Part shown: positions 26,637-35,297 of the stretch, one piece after another
Layout: the number at the start of each line of letters is the position of its first letter
Numbering within the stretch: the stretch's first letter is position 1
Source of the DNA: DATFVA01 sp963721075
GTDB taxonomy: Bacteria; Bacteroidota; Ignavibacteria; Ignavibacteriales; Ignavibacteriaceae
NCBI GenBank assembly: GCA_963721075.1
Contig: CAVRHV010000013.1
Location: forward strand, 186,001 to 250,000
Direction: 5' to 3'
DNA: 64,000 nucleotides
Notes under the pieces: generated by a model
Databases searched by the model: none
Seen by the model: only the letters and a program-made list of their open reading frames with translations
What the model was told of the DNA's origin: nothing
Program-made: the position numbers and the translations under genes

Positions 26637-28463
26637 ATTTCACCTTTTTCAATTTTTGATTTAACCCGGTTGTTTGTTGAGTCGAGACTCAGAGATTTCT
26701 CCCAGTTCTTTTTAGCTTTATCCTTATTTCCGAGCATATAGTCGATATCGCCAAGATGCTCAAGCATTACAGAACTTTCGCCTCCAACTTTTATTGCCTG
26801 CTCAATATATCCTTTTGCCTTTTCATACTGTCCCAGTTTAAAGTAAACCCATCCTATCGTATCGAGGTATGATGAGTTCAGAGAGTCCTGCTCGATCGCT
26901 ATCTTTGCCATTCGCAATGCATCATCCAGCCTTACGCCTCTTTCTGATAAGGAGTATGCATAGTTGTTATTTACCAGCGCATTAGTTGAGTCGATACTCA
27001 AAGCTTTTTCATATGTACTGTCGCATGCCTCCCAATTTTCAAGTCCGTCGTATATAAGTCCCAGTGTCCCCAGCAGATTCACGTTATCAGGTGATAATTT
27101 CAAAGCCTTTTTAAGATATTCCGCGGCCTCGTCATTCTCCTTAAGCTGGTTAAGTGTAAAACCATAAGCAGACAGGGCGTTCACATCATTGGGGTTAAGA
27201 TCAACTGCTTTCTTCAGGTACGGTTTGGCTTCGCTTTCTTTATTGCTCTGGGCCAGCGAAAGACCCAGTATAAGGTTCACAGTAAAATCATCAGGAAAAA
27301 GCTGAATAGCCTCATTCATTACCTTCACGGCTTCATCATATTTCTTATTATCGAAATAGAGTCCTCCCAGACGTACCCATGCCTGGACATTCCAGCCGGC
27401 CATTTGAGTAACCTGTTTAAACAGTTCTATTGCCGTTGAATCCTGATGCTGATTTATAGCGATTGCACCAAGGTACATTTTCACTTCCCAGTCAGTTGTA
27501 TCCTTGTCAATCTTCTCAAAAAACTGCTTTGCAACAGGAGTAAGAGTAGAATCTTTAAGCGACTGCAGGAAGTATGATCTTCCCACTCTTATCTTCGCAT
27601 CAAGGGAAACATCTGAATTATCAAGGATATATGAATACTCTTTTGCAGCATTCTCCCAGTCGTCTTTATCAATATAGACCTGTGCTTTTTTCTCCCTTGC
27701 CTCCATATCATCAGGCTCCAGCTGAAGCAGGTCGTTAGCTGCCTCAAGAGCTTTATCATATTCTTCCGCCTTGGTATAGTAATCAATCAGGAGCTTATAA
27801 AGCGAGGCATTTCCCGGATCAATTTTCAGCAGTTCCTTTATTGTATTTGCGGCTTCATCGATTTTTCCCATCTTTTCGTAAAGCTCTGCAATTCTGATAA
27901 GCACATTCCAATCAGATCCTATCACACCCGTAAGCTTTTTATATATCCTGATAGCGCTCAGAGGTTTTGAGTTCTCATATATGCGGGCCAGTCTGTAATA
28001 TGAAGTAAGAGATGTGGAATCCTGCGCTATCATTTTCTCGAGCACAACCGCGGCAGAATCAAACTGGGACGCTGATGAGAATATATCAGCCAGCTGAGAT
28101 TTATATTCAAGCCGGTTCGGGATTCAGCTGCACAGCTTTTTTTGTATACAGCAGGGCCTGCGGGGTTTTATCGAGGTAAAAATAATTCTTACCCAGTGCG
28201 TAGTAAATTCCGGCACTGGTATCATACTTCAGGGCATCCTGAAACTCCAGGATAGCTCCGGCATAATCACCTTTCGTCTCAAGGATTGAACCGTTGATGA
28301 AATACTCCATAGCCTTGTTCCTGCTTTCGGCAGGACTTACAGCTTCGCTTACCTGTTCATCATTCTGAATTTCTTCATTGTTCGTTGTGGTTTTTTCCGA
28401 AGTCGAACATCCGGCATATAGTAGTAATAAAACTGCTGAAAACAGCAAAGAGATTTTTGTCAT
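26633..28463 (-). CDS. TPR-repeat lipoprotein (one frameshift)
   Basis: A protein of about 610 residues. The signal ends in the lipobox LLYAGC. At least twelve tetratricopeptide repeats follow, for example YYALGKNYFYLDKTPQALLY, LYKLLIDYYTKAEEYDKALEA, VNNNYAYSLSERGVRLDDAL and YLDTIGWVYFKLGQYEKAKG. It probably acts as a protein-interaction scaffold in the periplasm or at the outer membrane. An extra base in the GG pair at 28114-28115 (plus strand) separates the first 118 residues; corrected, the join reads LNPERLEYKSQLADIF. It is the first gene of the TPR-DUF4292-EnvC set, and overlaps the next gene. Confidence 0.83.
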
Positions 28464-28585
28464 AATATCCAGGGTTAATTTGGAAAAAATATTGCTCTGA
28501 ACATTCAATTACAAGGCACTTGAGTGTAACAGGCCGGTGAACTCTGCCTCCAACCGATTTTCTTGCGTACAAATATACTAAACTA

Positions 28586-28593
28586 TATCTTTG
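28586..28593 (+). promoter_or_regulatory. Bacteroidetes-type -7 promoter element
   Basis: TATCTTTG matches TAnnTTTG, with TTG about 20 nt upstream. It lies 19 bp before the ATG of the ATP-grasp gene and excludes the TTG that would extend that frame upstream. Confidence 0.45.
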
Positions 28594-28611
28594 CAAAAAC
28601 TATTGAGGGAA

Positions 28612-29523
28612 ATGACTACTTACGATCTTGCTCTTGCATATGTATGGGAATATGATACTGATTTTATAAACCTGGTGGAGAAGAAATTTCAGGAAGCGGG
28701 ACTATCTACTTTTGTAATTTCTGAATACAATATAGATGAGGTTCTTGAGAATGTTCTCAAAAGGAAACTTCATTTTCAATTTTATCTTGACCGGGCGTGG
28801 GATGTTGATGAAAGGTTTGAAAATCTTGGAAGAATTCTTACCCGCCGCAAAGGTATTATATTCAATCCGTATAAAAATGTTCTCCACGCAATTGATAAAG
28901 CGAGTATGCACCTTGAGTTTATTACTGCTGGTCTGCATGTTCCTTATTCCATCATAATACCTCCTCACAGCGAAAGCGAAGACCTTTTTATATCAGTAGA
29001 AGAACTTTCAAATTTAGGAAGACCTTTCATCATTAAGCCCTGCAATACAACAGGCGGAGGTGTCGGCGTGGTGACCGGTGCTGAGACATTGAAAGAAATC
29101 CTTGATGAAAGGGTTACTAATTCAGATGACAAATACCTGCTGCAGGAAAAAATTTATCCAAAGATACTCGATGGAAGAAGAGCGTGGTTCCGTTCGTTCT
29201 GGGCTTTCGGGAGAGCAATTCCTGTATGGTGGGATGATCAGACTCATCTGTATGAACAAATACTTCCCGAGCATTATAAGAATTTCAGGCTGACCAATCT
29301 GCGCAGGATCACAAAAAAAATTGCCGGGCTTACTTCACTCGATTTCTTTTCAACCGAAATTGTTCTAACCGAAGATGATAATTTTCTTCTTATTGATTAT
29401 GTGAATGATCAATGCGATATGAGGATGAAATCGGGACACTACGACGGCATCCCGGATAATATTGTTCACGACATCGTTAAAAACATGCTCAAATTTACAC
29501 TGCAAAAGAAATCTTCCGCCTGA
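28612..29523 (+). CDS. ATP-grasp domain protein
   Basis: A protein of about 303 residues with the ATP-grasp fold. The phosphate-binding segment is RPFIIKPCNTTGGGVGVVTG, then KYLLQEKIYP and the metal-binding end EIVLTEDDNFLLIDYVNDQCDMR. The family joins a carboxylate to an amine or thiol through an acylphosphate, but neither substrate can be deduced. The ATG at 28612 is used because TTGAGGGA lies directly upstream and the longer frame would start inside the promoter. The next gene starts 2 bp after the stop, so the two are likely co-translated. Confidence 0.82.
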   Translation: MTTYDLALAYVWEYDTDFINLVEKKFQEAGLSTFVISEYNIDEVLENVLKRKLHFQFYLDRAWDVDERFENLGRILTRRKGIIFNPYKNVLHAIDKASMHLEFITAGLHVPYSIIIPPHSESEDLFISVEELSNLGRPFIIKPCNTTGGGVGVVTGAETLKEILDERVTNSDDKYLLQEKIYPKILDGRRAWFRSFWAFGRAIPVWWDDQTHLYEQILPEHYKNFRLTNLRRITKKIAGLTSLDFFSTEIVLTEDDNFLLIDYVNDQCDMRMKSGHYDGIPDNIVHDIVKNMLKFTLQKKSSA

Positions 29524-29525
29524 AG

Positions 29526-29925
29526 ATGAACAGGAGAACATCTATCAGTATCATTATCTATACTAATTTCTCTTATCGCGGCTTTTGCTGTATACAATTA
29601 CCTGGTGAGCATTTACGAGGTTGTTTACAGAATTGAACCAAAAGCTCTCTATGCCGACAACAAATCTGAAATTACAATAACAGCAGTGCCGGTAAATGGA
29701 TTGGGAGGCAGGGCATGGTTCAGAAAGGCTCCCGCTTCTTATGAAATAATCGAAGGAAATGATCTGGTTGATGTAATCCGGAATGATAAATCAACAGGAA
29801 TGCTTATTCTGCGGGCAAAAGATAGGCCGGGTACAGTCAGAATTACAGTAAAATCCCTTTTTGCTCTCCTGCCTTCGCCGATTGATATCAATATATACCC
29901 TAATCTCGTTGAAGTAACACATTAA
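29526..29925 (+). CDS. Small membrane-anchored protein with a beta-sandwich domain (one frameshift)
   Basis: A protein of about 132 residues when an extra A in the pair at 29537-29538 is removed. It then starts MNRRHLSVS, followed by a hydrophobic anchor (LSILISLIAAFAVYNYLV). The remainder resembles an Ig-like domain (YRIEPKALYADNKSEITITAVPVNGLG ... AKDRPGTVRITVKSL). The domain may face the periplasm. No family recognised. Without the correction only the last 106 residues are open, from a GTG. It sits right behind the ATP-grasp gene. Confidence 0.6.
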
Positions 29926-29952
29926 GTGAATGGAATAATATATAATAATTAC

Positions 29953-29960
29953 TATATTTG
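29953..29960 (+). promoter_or_regulatory. Bacteroidetes-type -7 promoter element
   Basis: TATATTTG fits TAnnTTTG and lies 30 bp before the ATG of the next gene. No good -33 TTTG is visible, so confidence is limited. Confidence 0.4.
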
Positions 29961-29989
29961 TGAAGGAAGAAAAATCGCCTCGAGGAAAA

Positions 29990-30763
29990 ATGAAAACATT
30001 CATTACGGCCATTGTTTTACTACTAGTGATCTCATTTAATACTTTTCCCCAGGGAACCGCAGGGGAAAAAGCGAAATTTGAATACAGAACCCTGGTTGAT
30101 ATGCCCACAGCAGGAGTACTTGAAAAAGGCTTTGTGGGCGCAACCACAGATGTACTCCCATCAGGAGTTGTCATTGAGAAACTGGAGGTAGGAGCGTTTG
30201 ATAATGTAAGTTTCGGTATCTCTTTCGGCGGGGCAAATGTAATTGGTGAAGGTAAAATAGATTGGTACAAACTTCCCGGGGTAAACATCCGTTTCAGATT
30301 ATTTAACGAAGCTTTAACTTTCCCGGCAATTTCGGTGGGTTTTGACTCCCAGGGAAAGGGAATCTACCACGATTCATCCGGCCGATACGATATAAAATCT
30401 CCCGGTTTTTATGCCGCAGCAAGCAAAAACTTCGCTTTTTTGGGTTATCTGAGCCTTCATGCAACAGCAGCCTATTCCCTTGAATCGAAAGACGGTGATA
30501 ATTTTATTGACGTATACATAGGAGCCGAGAAAACTCTCGGAAGTTCGGTCTCACTTATCGCAGAATATAACTTCGCTTTTAATGATAATGAAACGAAATA
30601 CTATGGCGGCGACAGCGGCTATCTTAATGCAGGAATCAGATGGTCCGTCGGTGCCGGTTTTACAATTGAATTTGATCTTCGCGATTTATTGAGCAACAAG
30701 AAATTAACTACTGCGGCCGCCGACAGGGCACTTAAAATAGAGTATATAAAATCTATATTCTAA
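29990..30763 (+). CDS. Predicted outer membrane beta-barrel protein
   Basis: A protein of about 257 residues with signal peptide (MKTFITAIVLLLVISFNTFPQG). After it come repeated amphipathic strands ending in aromatic residues (FDNVSFGISFGGANVIGEG, YLSLHATAAYSLESKDGDN, SVSLIAEYNFAFNDNETKYYGG, YLNAGIRWSVGAGFTIEFDL). KGIYHDSSGRYDIKSPGFYA resembles YjbH-like/DUF-type barrels, but I cannot assign a family. The ATG is preceded by GAGGAAAA. The frame is open ten codons earlier from a GTG inside the promoter, which is not used. Confidence 0.72.
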   Translation: MKTFITAIVLLLVISFNTFPQGTAGEKAKFEYRTLVDMPTAGVLEKGFVGATTDVLPSGVVIEKLEVGAFDNVSFGISFGGANVIGEGKIDWYKLPGVNIRFRLFNEALTFPAISVGFDSQGKGIYHDSSGRYDIKSPGFYAAASKNFAFLGYLSLHATAAYSLESKDGDNFIDVYIGAEKTLGSSVSLIAEYNFAFNDNETKYYGGDSGYLNAGIRWSVGAGFTIEFDLRDLLSNKKLTTAAADRALKIEYIKSIF

Positions 30764-30884
30764 TTTAAGTCCATATTGTAGAATATTTTGTACAAAAGTA
30801 TCCATTATTCTATACATCACACCCTGTGATGAAACTTTATCCCCTCTAATTTTGTCTATAATATAGAAATTTACTCCTTTAATC

Positions 30885-30899
30885 AGGCTTGATTTTTGC
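30885..30899 (+). promoter_or_regulatory. Sigma-54-like (-24/-12) promoter
   Basis: AGGCTTGATTTTTGC has GG and GC separated by exactly the 10 nt required between the -24 and -12 elements, and shares GGC..G....TTGC with the consensus TGGCACG-N4-TTGC. Predicted transcription start is about 12 nt downstream, roughly 24 bp before the ATG. A sigma-54 activator gene lies in the same window. Confidence 0.45.
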
Positions 30900-30934
30900 G
30901 CATATTAGAGTAGTTATTTTTCGGAGGAAAGGTC

Positions 30935-32220
30935 ATGAAAAATTTAATTTACATTTTATCAGCAGCAGCCCTGCTATTTACAGGGTGTTATACGCAGCTG
31001 GCTACAAGAGACCGCGACTACTCAGGCAGAGGTCAGGATACATACGGCCAGGACACATATGGTAATGACCAGGGCTATTCAAACCAGGGCACTTATGCCT
31101 ATGATGACTCCTCAGAATACTACGGCGATCAGTATTATGATGACAGCACGGGATATTATGACGACAGTACCGCGTATTATGATGACAGAGGATACAGTGA
31201 TAACGGCGACTATGGTTACAGCAATTATAACTCGCCCTATTATTATGATGATTTTTATTATTCATATCCTTCATACAGAAGATACTTCTGGAGCTATCAG
31301 CCTTCAATAGCGATCGGATTCGGCTGGAACAGCTGGTACTATAACTCTTTCTGCTACGATCCGTTCTACTGGGGATCCTGGTACAGCTGGTGGTACCCCG
31401 GATGGAGCTGCCTGCCGTATTACTATTATTATCCTTCTCCATGGTATGCCGGATATAATTATTACTACTACGGCGGATATCCTTCATTCACGACTTACTA
31501 TTATACCTCAAGAGAGAGAAACAGGGATATCAGAAGATTAAGGAATCTTGACGGACTAAGAGGCGGCCGCAGCGGCAGGGATGCTATCGTTTCGAGAGAT
31601 CGTAATTCAGACGGAAGTTTAGGAAAACGTACGCGTGAAGTTTCAAGAACCGATCCCGGTGCACGAACTCTCAATAGAAGGAACCAAAAGAGTAAGAGAA
31701 CCTCAGAAAGAACCGAGACTTCGCAGCGGTACAAATGATCCAAGGCTTCATAGCGGAACAAAGCAGCCCAGACTTAGAACTGGCACCAAAGAAGGTCAGC
31801 GTGTCAGGAGACCGGATGAACGTAAGTCACCCAGAATAGATCCACGAATCGATCAGAGAAGAGTACCTCCTCGGATTGAGAAAAGAAATGACAACCAGGA
31901 AAGAAACAAGAAGAGTAAATCCTTATATCCGCAGGAATGAAGAAGGCAAAAAGAATAACGGAAACGTAAGACCGCGCAGCTATAACCCTCCGCGCAAGGA
32001 ATACAAACCACCGCAGAGGACAGCACCGCCTAAACAATACACTCCTCCCAAGAGGAGCAGTTCTCCGAGGTCGTACAGTCCGCCTCAGAGAAGCAGTAAT
32101 CCACCGCGGAGTTCTACACCGCGTTCCTATTCACCGCCGCAGAGGAGTTCCAGTCCTCCAGCCTCTCATAACAGCGGCAGCCGTTCCGGCGGCAGTAGTT
32201 CCGGAAGAAGCAGAAGATAG
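30935..32220 (+). CDS. Tyr-rich lipoprotein with basic Pro/Arg-rich tail (two frameshifts)
   Basis: A protein of about 427 residues after correction. The signal ends in lipobox LLFTGC. The next 180 residues are extremely rich in Tyr, Asp, Ser, Gly and Trp, with YYDDS repeats and runs such as YYYYPSPWYAGYNYYYYGGY. The rest is basic and repetitive: EPRLRSGTNDPRLHSGTKQ, then SPRSYSPPQRSS repeats and a Gly/Ser/Arg end. Two extra A bases, at 31686-31689 and 31911-31912, cut the frame. GGAGG lies 9 nt before the ATG. It may be an adhesive or structural surface lipoprotein (inference). No enzyme motif seen. First gene of a three-gene operon. Confidence 0.72.
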
Positions 32221-32233
32221 GAGCTTAACCTAA

Positions 32234-32737
32234 ATGAAAACGATAATACTAAAAGTCGTATTTATAGCTTTAGTTACATTAGGACTTAACGGGTGCTACA
32301 CTATTATTTGGAGCCCTGATTCGGCATTACCAACAGAGGACAATTCCGTAACAAATATTTATTACGGAGACTCTTATTACGGCGACTATTATTATTTCTA
32401 TGATACGCCGTGGTGGTGGGATTATTCATATAATCCGCCGGCCTCAGCGGTAACAAGACCGACGAGAGACGAAAGCACTCAACCCATAAGGGATCTGGGG
32501 GAAGACCGCCAGTGGAGAGAACGCCGCCAATCTATAGTTACTCCTCCTCCTTCACGTGATGCAAATCCGCCTTCCACCGGCAGCAGCGGAAGCACTACCG
32601 GGAATAACGGTTCTACCACAGAAACTACCGTTAGAAGTTCTTCCTCATCCAGCTCAAATTCTTCAGGCAGGGAGAGCTCATCAAGCGGCAGCGTAAGAAA
32701 CAACAACGGCGGAAGAAGCTCAGGCGGGAGGAAATAA
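32234..32737 (+). CDS. Low-complexity Ser/Arg-rich lipoprotein
   Basis: A 167-residue lipoprotein, signal ending in GLNGC. The N-terminal part is aromatic (NIYYGDSYYGDYYYFYDTPWWWDY), echoing the upstream protein; the C-terminal half is Ser, Gly, Thr and Arg rich (SSSSSSSNSSGRESSSSGS). Composition and order suggest it is a shortened relative of the Tyr-rich lipoprotein, with which it shares the CYT start of the mature protein. It begins 14 bp after that gene and 2 bp before the next gene. Function unknown. Confidence 0.75.
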   Translation: MKTIILKVVFIALVTLGLNGCYTIIWSPDSALPTEDNSVTNIYYGDSYYGDYYYFYDTPWWWDYSYNPPASAVTRPTRDESTQPIRDLGEDRQWRERRQSIVTPPPSRDANPPSTGSSGSTTGNNGSTTETTVRSSSSSSSNSSGRESSSSGSVRNNNGGRSSGGRK

Positions 32738-32739
32738 AT

Positions 32740-34179
32740 ATGAAAAGCTTACAGGGCAGATTTTCAAAGCTGATATTATTTATCATCGTGGCAGGAGCTG
32801 CAGCTGTTTACCCTCAGAATGTTAATGATGCGGTAAGACTTGGTGTGCCGGGACTCGGCGCGAATGCACGGGCACTGGGAATGGGCAACAGTTATATTGG
32901 TTTGAGTGATGATGCTTCAGCAGCCTATTTTAATCCTGCAGGGTTCGGATTACTGAAAAGAATGGAAATATCGGGAGGACTGCAGTACACCAATTTCGAT
33001 AACAAAACCGATTTCTTTAACAATAGCACAAGTTATTCAAACAGTTCAACCTCACTCGACAGGCTGAATTTTGCATTCCCCTTCCCTACTACGCGTGGAA
33101 GTCTTGTTTTCGGATTATCATATCATACTACCAAAGACTTTACCGGCGCAGTTAAATTCGACGGATTCAATGGAGGGAACACTTCATTGATTCAGTCATT
33201 ACTTTCTGGTCCATATCCCTCAGATATACCGTACCAGCTTTACCTTGCTGATTCAAGCAATCAAACGCTGGTAAACGGAAGACTGAACCAGAGCGGAACG
33301 ATACTGAACTCCGGGGCCCTTAAAAACTGGACGTTCTCAGGTGCCATTGAAGCTTACAAAAATCTTTTTGTGGGATTAAACCTCAATATCATTACCGGCA
33401 ATTTCACATCTAATAATGATTATTACGAAGATGATACCGGCGGATTTTACGGAAGAGTAGATCCTACAGATCCATATCACAGCGATTTCCAGACGTTCAA
33501 CCTTAACCGGGTACTCGACTGGGATCTGTCGGGCTGGGATGCAAAGCTGGGTGTCCTTTACCAGATGAGAGATATTGCGCGTTTCGGATTTACTGTTCAA
33601 TTTCCGAAATCATATGACATAAAAGAGAAGTTCACCGTGAACGGATACAGCGATTTCTCAAATGAAAGAGTGTCTCTTACAAGTTCTGATTACAGCGACC
33701 AGGTTGAATACAATATAACCACACCCTTTGAACTCGGTGCAGGATTATCGGTTAACCTGAAAGGTTTGATTGTAAGTCTTCAGGGAACCCTTATTGACTA
33801 TTCTCAAATGAAGTTTGAAGATATTAATGGTCTTGGTGCTCAGCTGGTTGAGAGTATAAATCAGGACATCAAAGATCAGCTTACAGCCATATTTAATTAC
33901 AACCTCGGGTTTGAATATACCTTCCCGGTGATAGGGTTAAGATTGAGGGCAGGTTATATGGCTCAGCCGTCGCCTTACCGGGGTGATCCTTCTGAGTATG
34001 ATCATCAATATGTTACCGGCGGCATCGGTTTCCTTGCCGATGAAACGATTGGACTTGATCTCGGAGTTGCGCATGGCTGGTGGAAAGATTTTGGCGATAA
34101 TTATAATACCAATGTATCAAGAACGTACCAGGATGTTTCAGTAAATAAGATCATCCTGACCGCTACATACAGGTTCTGA
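32740..34179 (+). CDS. PorV/FadL-like outer membrane transport protein
   Basis: A 479-residue beta-barrel protein. A signal peptide ends near AAVYPQN, followed by the typical N-terminus of OmpP1/FadL/TodX or PorV-type barrels: RLGVPGLGANARALGMGNSYIGLSDDASAAYFNPAGFGLL. The rest is strand-rich and ends with the aromatic KIILTATYRF that is expected for outer-membrane insertion. PorV proteins shuttle type IX substrates, and FadL relatives carry hydrophobic compounds; the sequence does not decide between them. It is the last gene of the operon with the two lipoproteins and is followed by a terminator. Confidence 0.85.
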   Translation: MKSLQGRFSKLILFIIVAGAAAVYPQNVNDAVRLGVPGLGANARALGMGNSYIGLSDDASAAYFNPAGFGLLKRMEISGGLQYTNFDNKTDFFNNSTSYSNSSTSLDRLNFAFPFPTTRGSLVFGLSYHTTKDFTGAVKFDGFNGGNTSLIQSLLSGPYPSDIPYQLYLADSSNQTLVNGRLNQSGTILNSGALKNWTFSGAIEAYKNLFVGLNLNIITGNFTSNNDYYEDDTGGFYGRVDPTDPYHSDFQTFNLNRVLDWDLSGWDAKLGVLYQMRDIARFGFTVQFPKSYDIKEKFTVNGYSDFSNERVSLTSSDYSDQVEYNITTPFELGAGLSVNLKGLIVSLQGTLIDYSQMKFEDINGLGAQLVESINQDIKDQLTAIFNYNLGFEYTFPVIGLRLRAGYMAQPSPYRGDPSEYDHQYVTGGIGFLADETIGLDLGVAHGWWKDFGDNYNTNVSRTYQDVSVNKIILTATYRF

Positions 34180-34207
34180 CACATTACCAGACATTGATTG
34201 AATATTC

Positions 34208-34240
34208 AAAGCATCTTATCTTTAGGTAAGATGCTTTTTT
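34208..34240 (+). terminator. Rho-independent terminator
   Basis: AAGCATCTTA pairs with TAAGATGCTT around an 8-nt loop and is followed by six T. It closes the lipoprotein/channel operon. Confidence 0.9.
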
Positions 34241-34273
34241 ATTTTAACAGGAGTTGTTATTAAAGGCACGGTT

Positions 34274-35218
34274 TTGCGATCTGAAAGCAAGGATTACTAT
34301 GTCTATTGCGATGAGAAAGACGAGGTAATAAGAAGCACTCTACGGGGGAAATTCAAAAAAGAGTTCAACCTTAAAAAGGACAAGCTGTATTTAACCGATA
34401 TCGTAGTAGTAGGCGACCGGGTTGAATTTGACCTCAACAGGGACGGCACCGGCTTTATTCATAAAGTGGAAAAAAGAAAGAATTATCTATCGAGAAAAGC
34501 TCCAAGGATTAAAGGAGCCGGGTACCGCGGGGAAAGACTAGAACAGGTAACAGCAGCTAATATCGATGATCTTTACATAGTCAGCAGTGTCTCGGAACCA
34601 GATTTTAATTACAAGGTTGTCGATCGGTTTCTTGTGACCGGCGAAAGTTCTCATATCGGGGTAAACATCGTAATCAACAAAACAGATCTCGATGAAGAAA
34701 ATCTGATAGACGAATGGGCTCACCTTTACAAATCGATTGGTTATGATGTTTATTTAACAAGCGCAGAAACAGAAGAAGGAGTTGCTGAACTGAAATCGTC
34801 GCTGGCAGGCAAAACAAGTCTTTTCTGGGGACATTCCGGCGTCGGCAAATCTACCCTTCTGAATAAAATGTATCCCGAATTAGATCTAAGGACAGGAAGC
34901 ATAAGTACTTTCACCGACAAAGGCACTCATACCACAGTTACTGCTGAAATGATTAAAGTAGAACCCGGAACTTATATCATCGACACACCGGGGATTCGTG
35001 AAGTTGAACCCTATGGGATAAGAAAAGAGGATCTTGGGCATTACTTCCCCGAGTTTCTCCCCTATCTTAACGAATGTAAATTTAATACCTGCACACACCA
35101 TCATGAGCCCGGCTGTGCTGTTATAGAAGCTGTTGAAGAAGAAAAGATCTCACTTTTCAGGTATGACAGTTACCTCAGAATTCTTGATACTATTGAGGAT
35201 GATATAAATTTCAGGTAA
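34274..35218 (+). CDS. rsgA: Ribosome small subunit-dependent GTPase A
   Basis: A circularly permuted GTPase that acts late in 30S subunit assembly. It has an N-terminal OB-fold (KDKLYLTDIVVVGDRVEF), then the permuted G motifs in the order G4 NKTDL, G1 GHSGVGKSTLLN, G2 HTTV, G3 DTPG, and a zinc-binding end CKFNTCTHHHEPGC. At least 314 residues. The start is uncertain: TTG at 34274 has AAAGG upstream, but the family motif KGTVLRS begins earlier, so translation may start at ATT 34259, which follows AGGAG. Confidence 0.94.
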   Translation: MRSESKDYYVYCDEKDEVIRSTLRGKFKKEFNLKKDKLYLTDIVVVGDRVEFDLNRDGTGFIHKVEKRKNYLSRKAPRIKGAGYRGERLEQVTAANIDDLYIVSSVSEPDFNYKVVDRFLVTGESSHIGVNIVINKTDLDEENLIDEWAHLYKSIGYDVYLTSAETEEGVAELKSSLAGKTSLFWGHSGVGKSTLLNKMYPELDLRTGSISTFTDKGTHTTVTAEMIKVEPGTYIIDTPGIREVEPYGIRKEDLGHYFPEFLPYLNECKFNTCTHHHEPGCAVIEAVEEEKISLFRYDSYLRILDTIEDDINFR

Positions 35219-35297
35219 CCTATAGCACAAGATTTTAATTGAAATTTTAATCTTTTTATCACAAATTTACGATATCTCAATAAGCATTGTTTAATTA

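Noticed and set aside
31002..31487. 161-codon minus-strand frame opposite the Tyr-rich lipoprotein
   Set aside because: Shadow of the repetitive coding strand; no signal sequence or start site.
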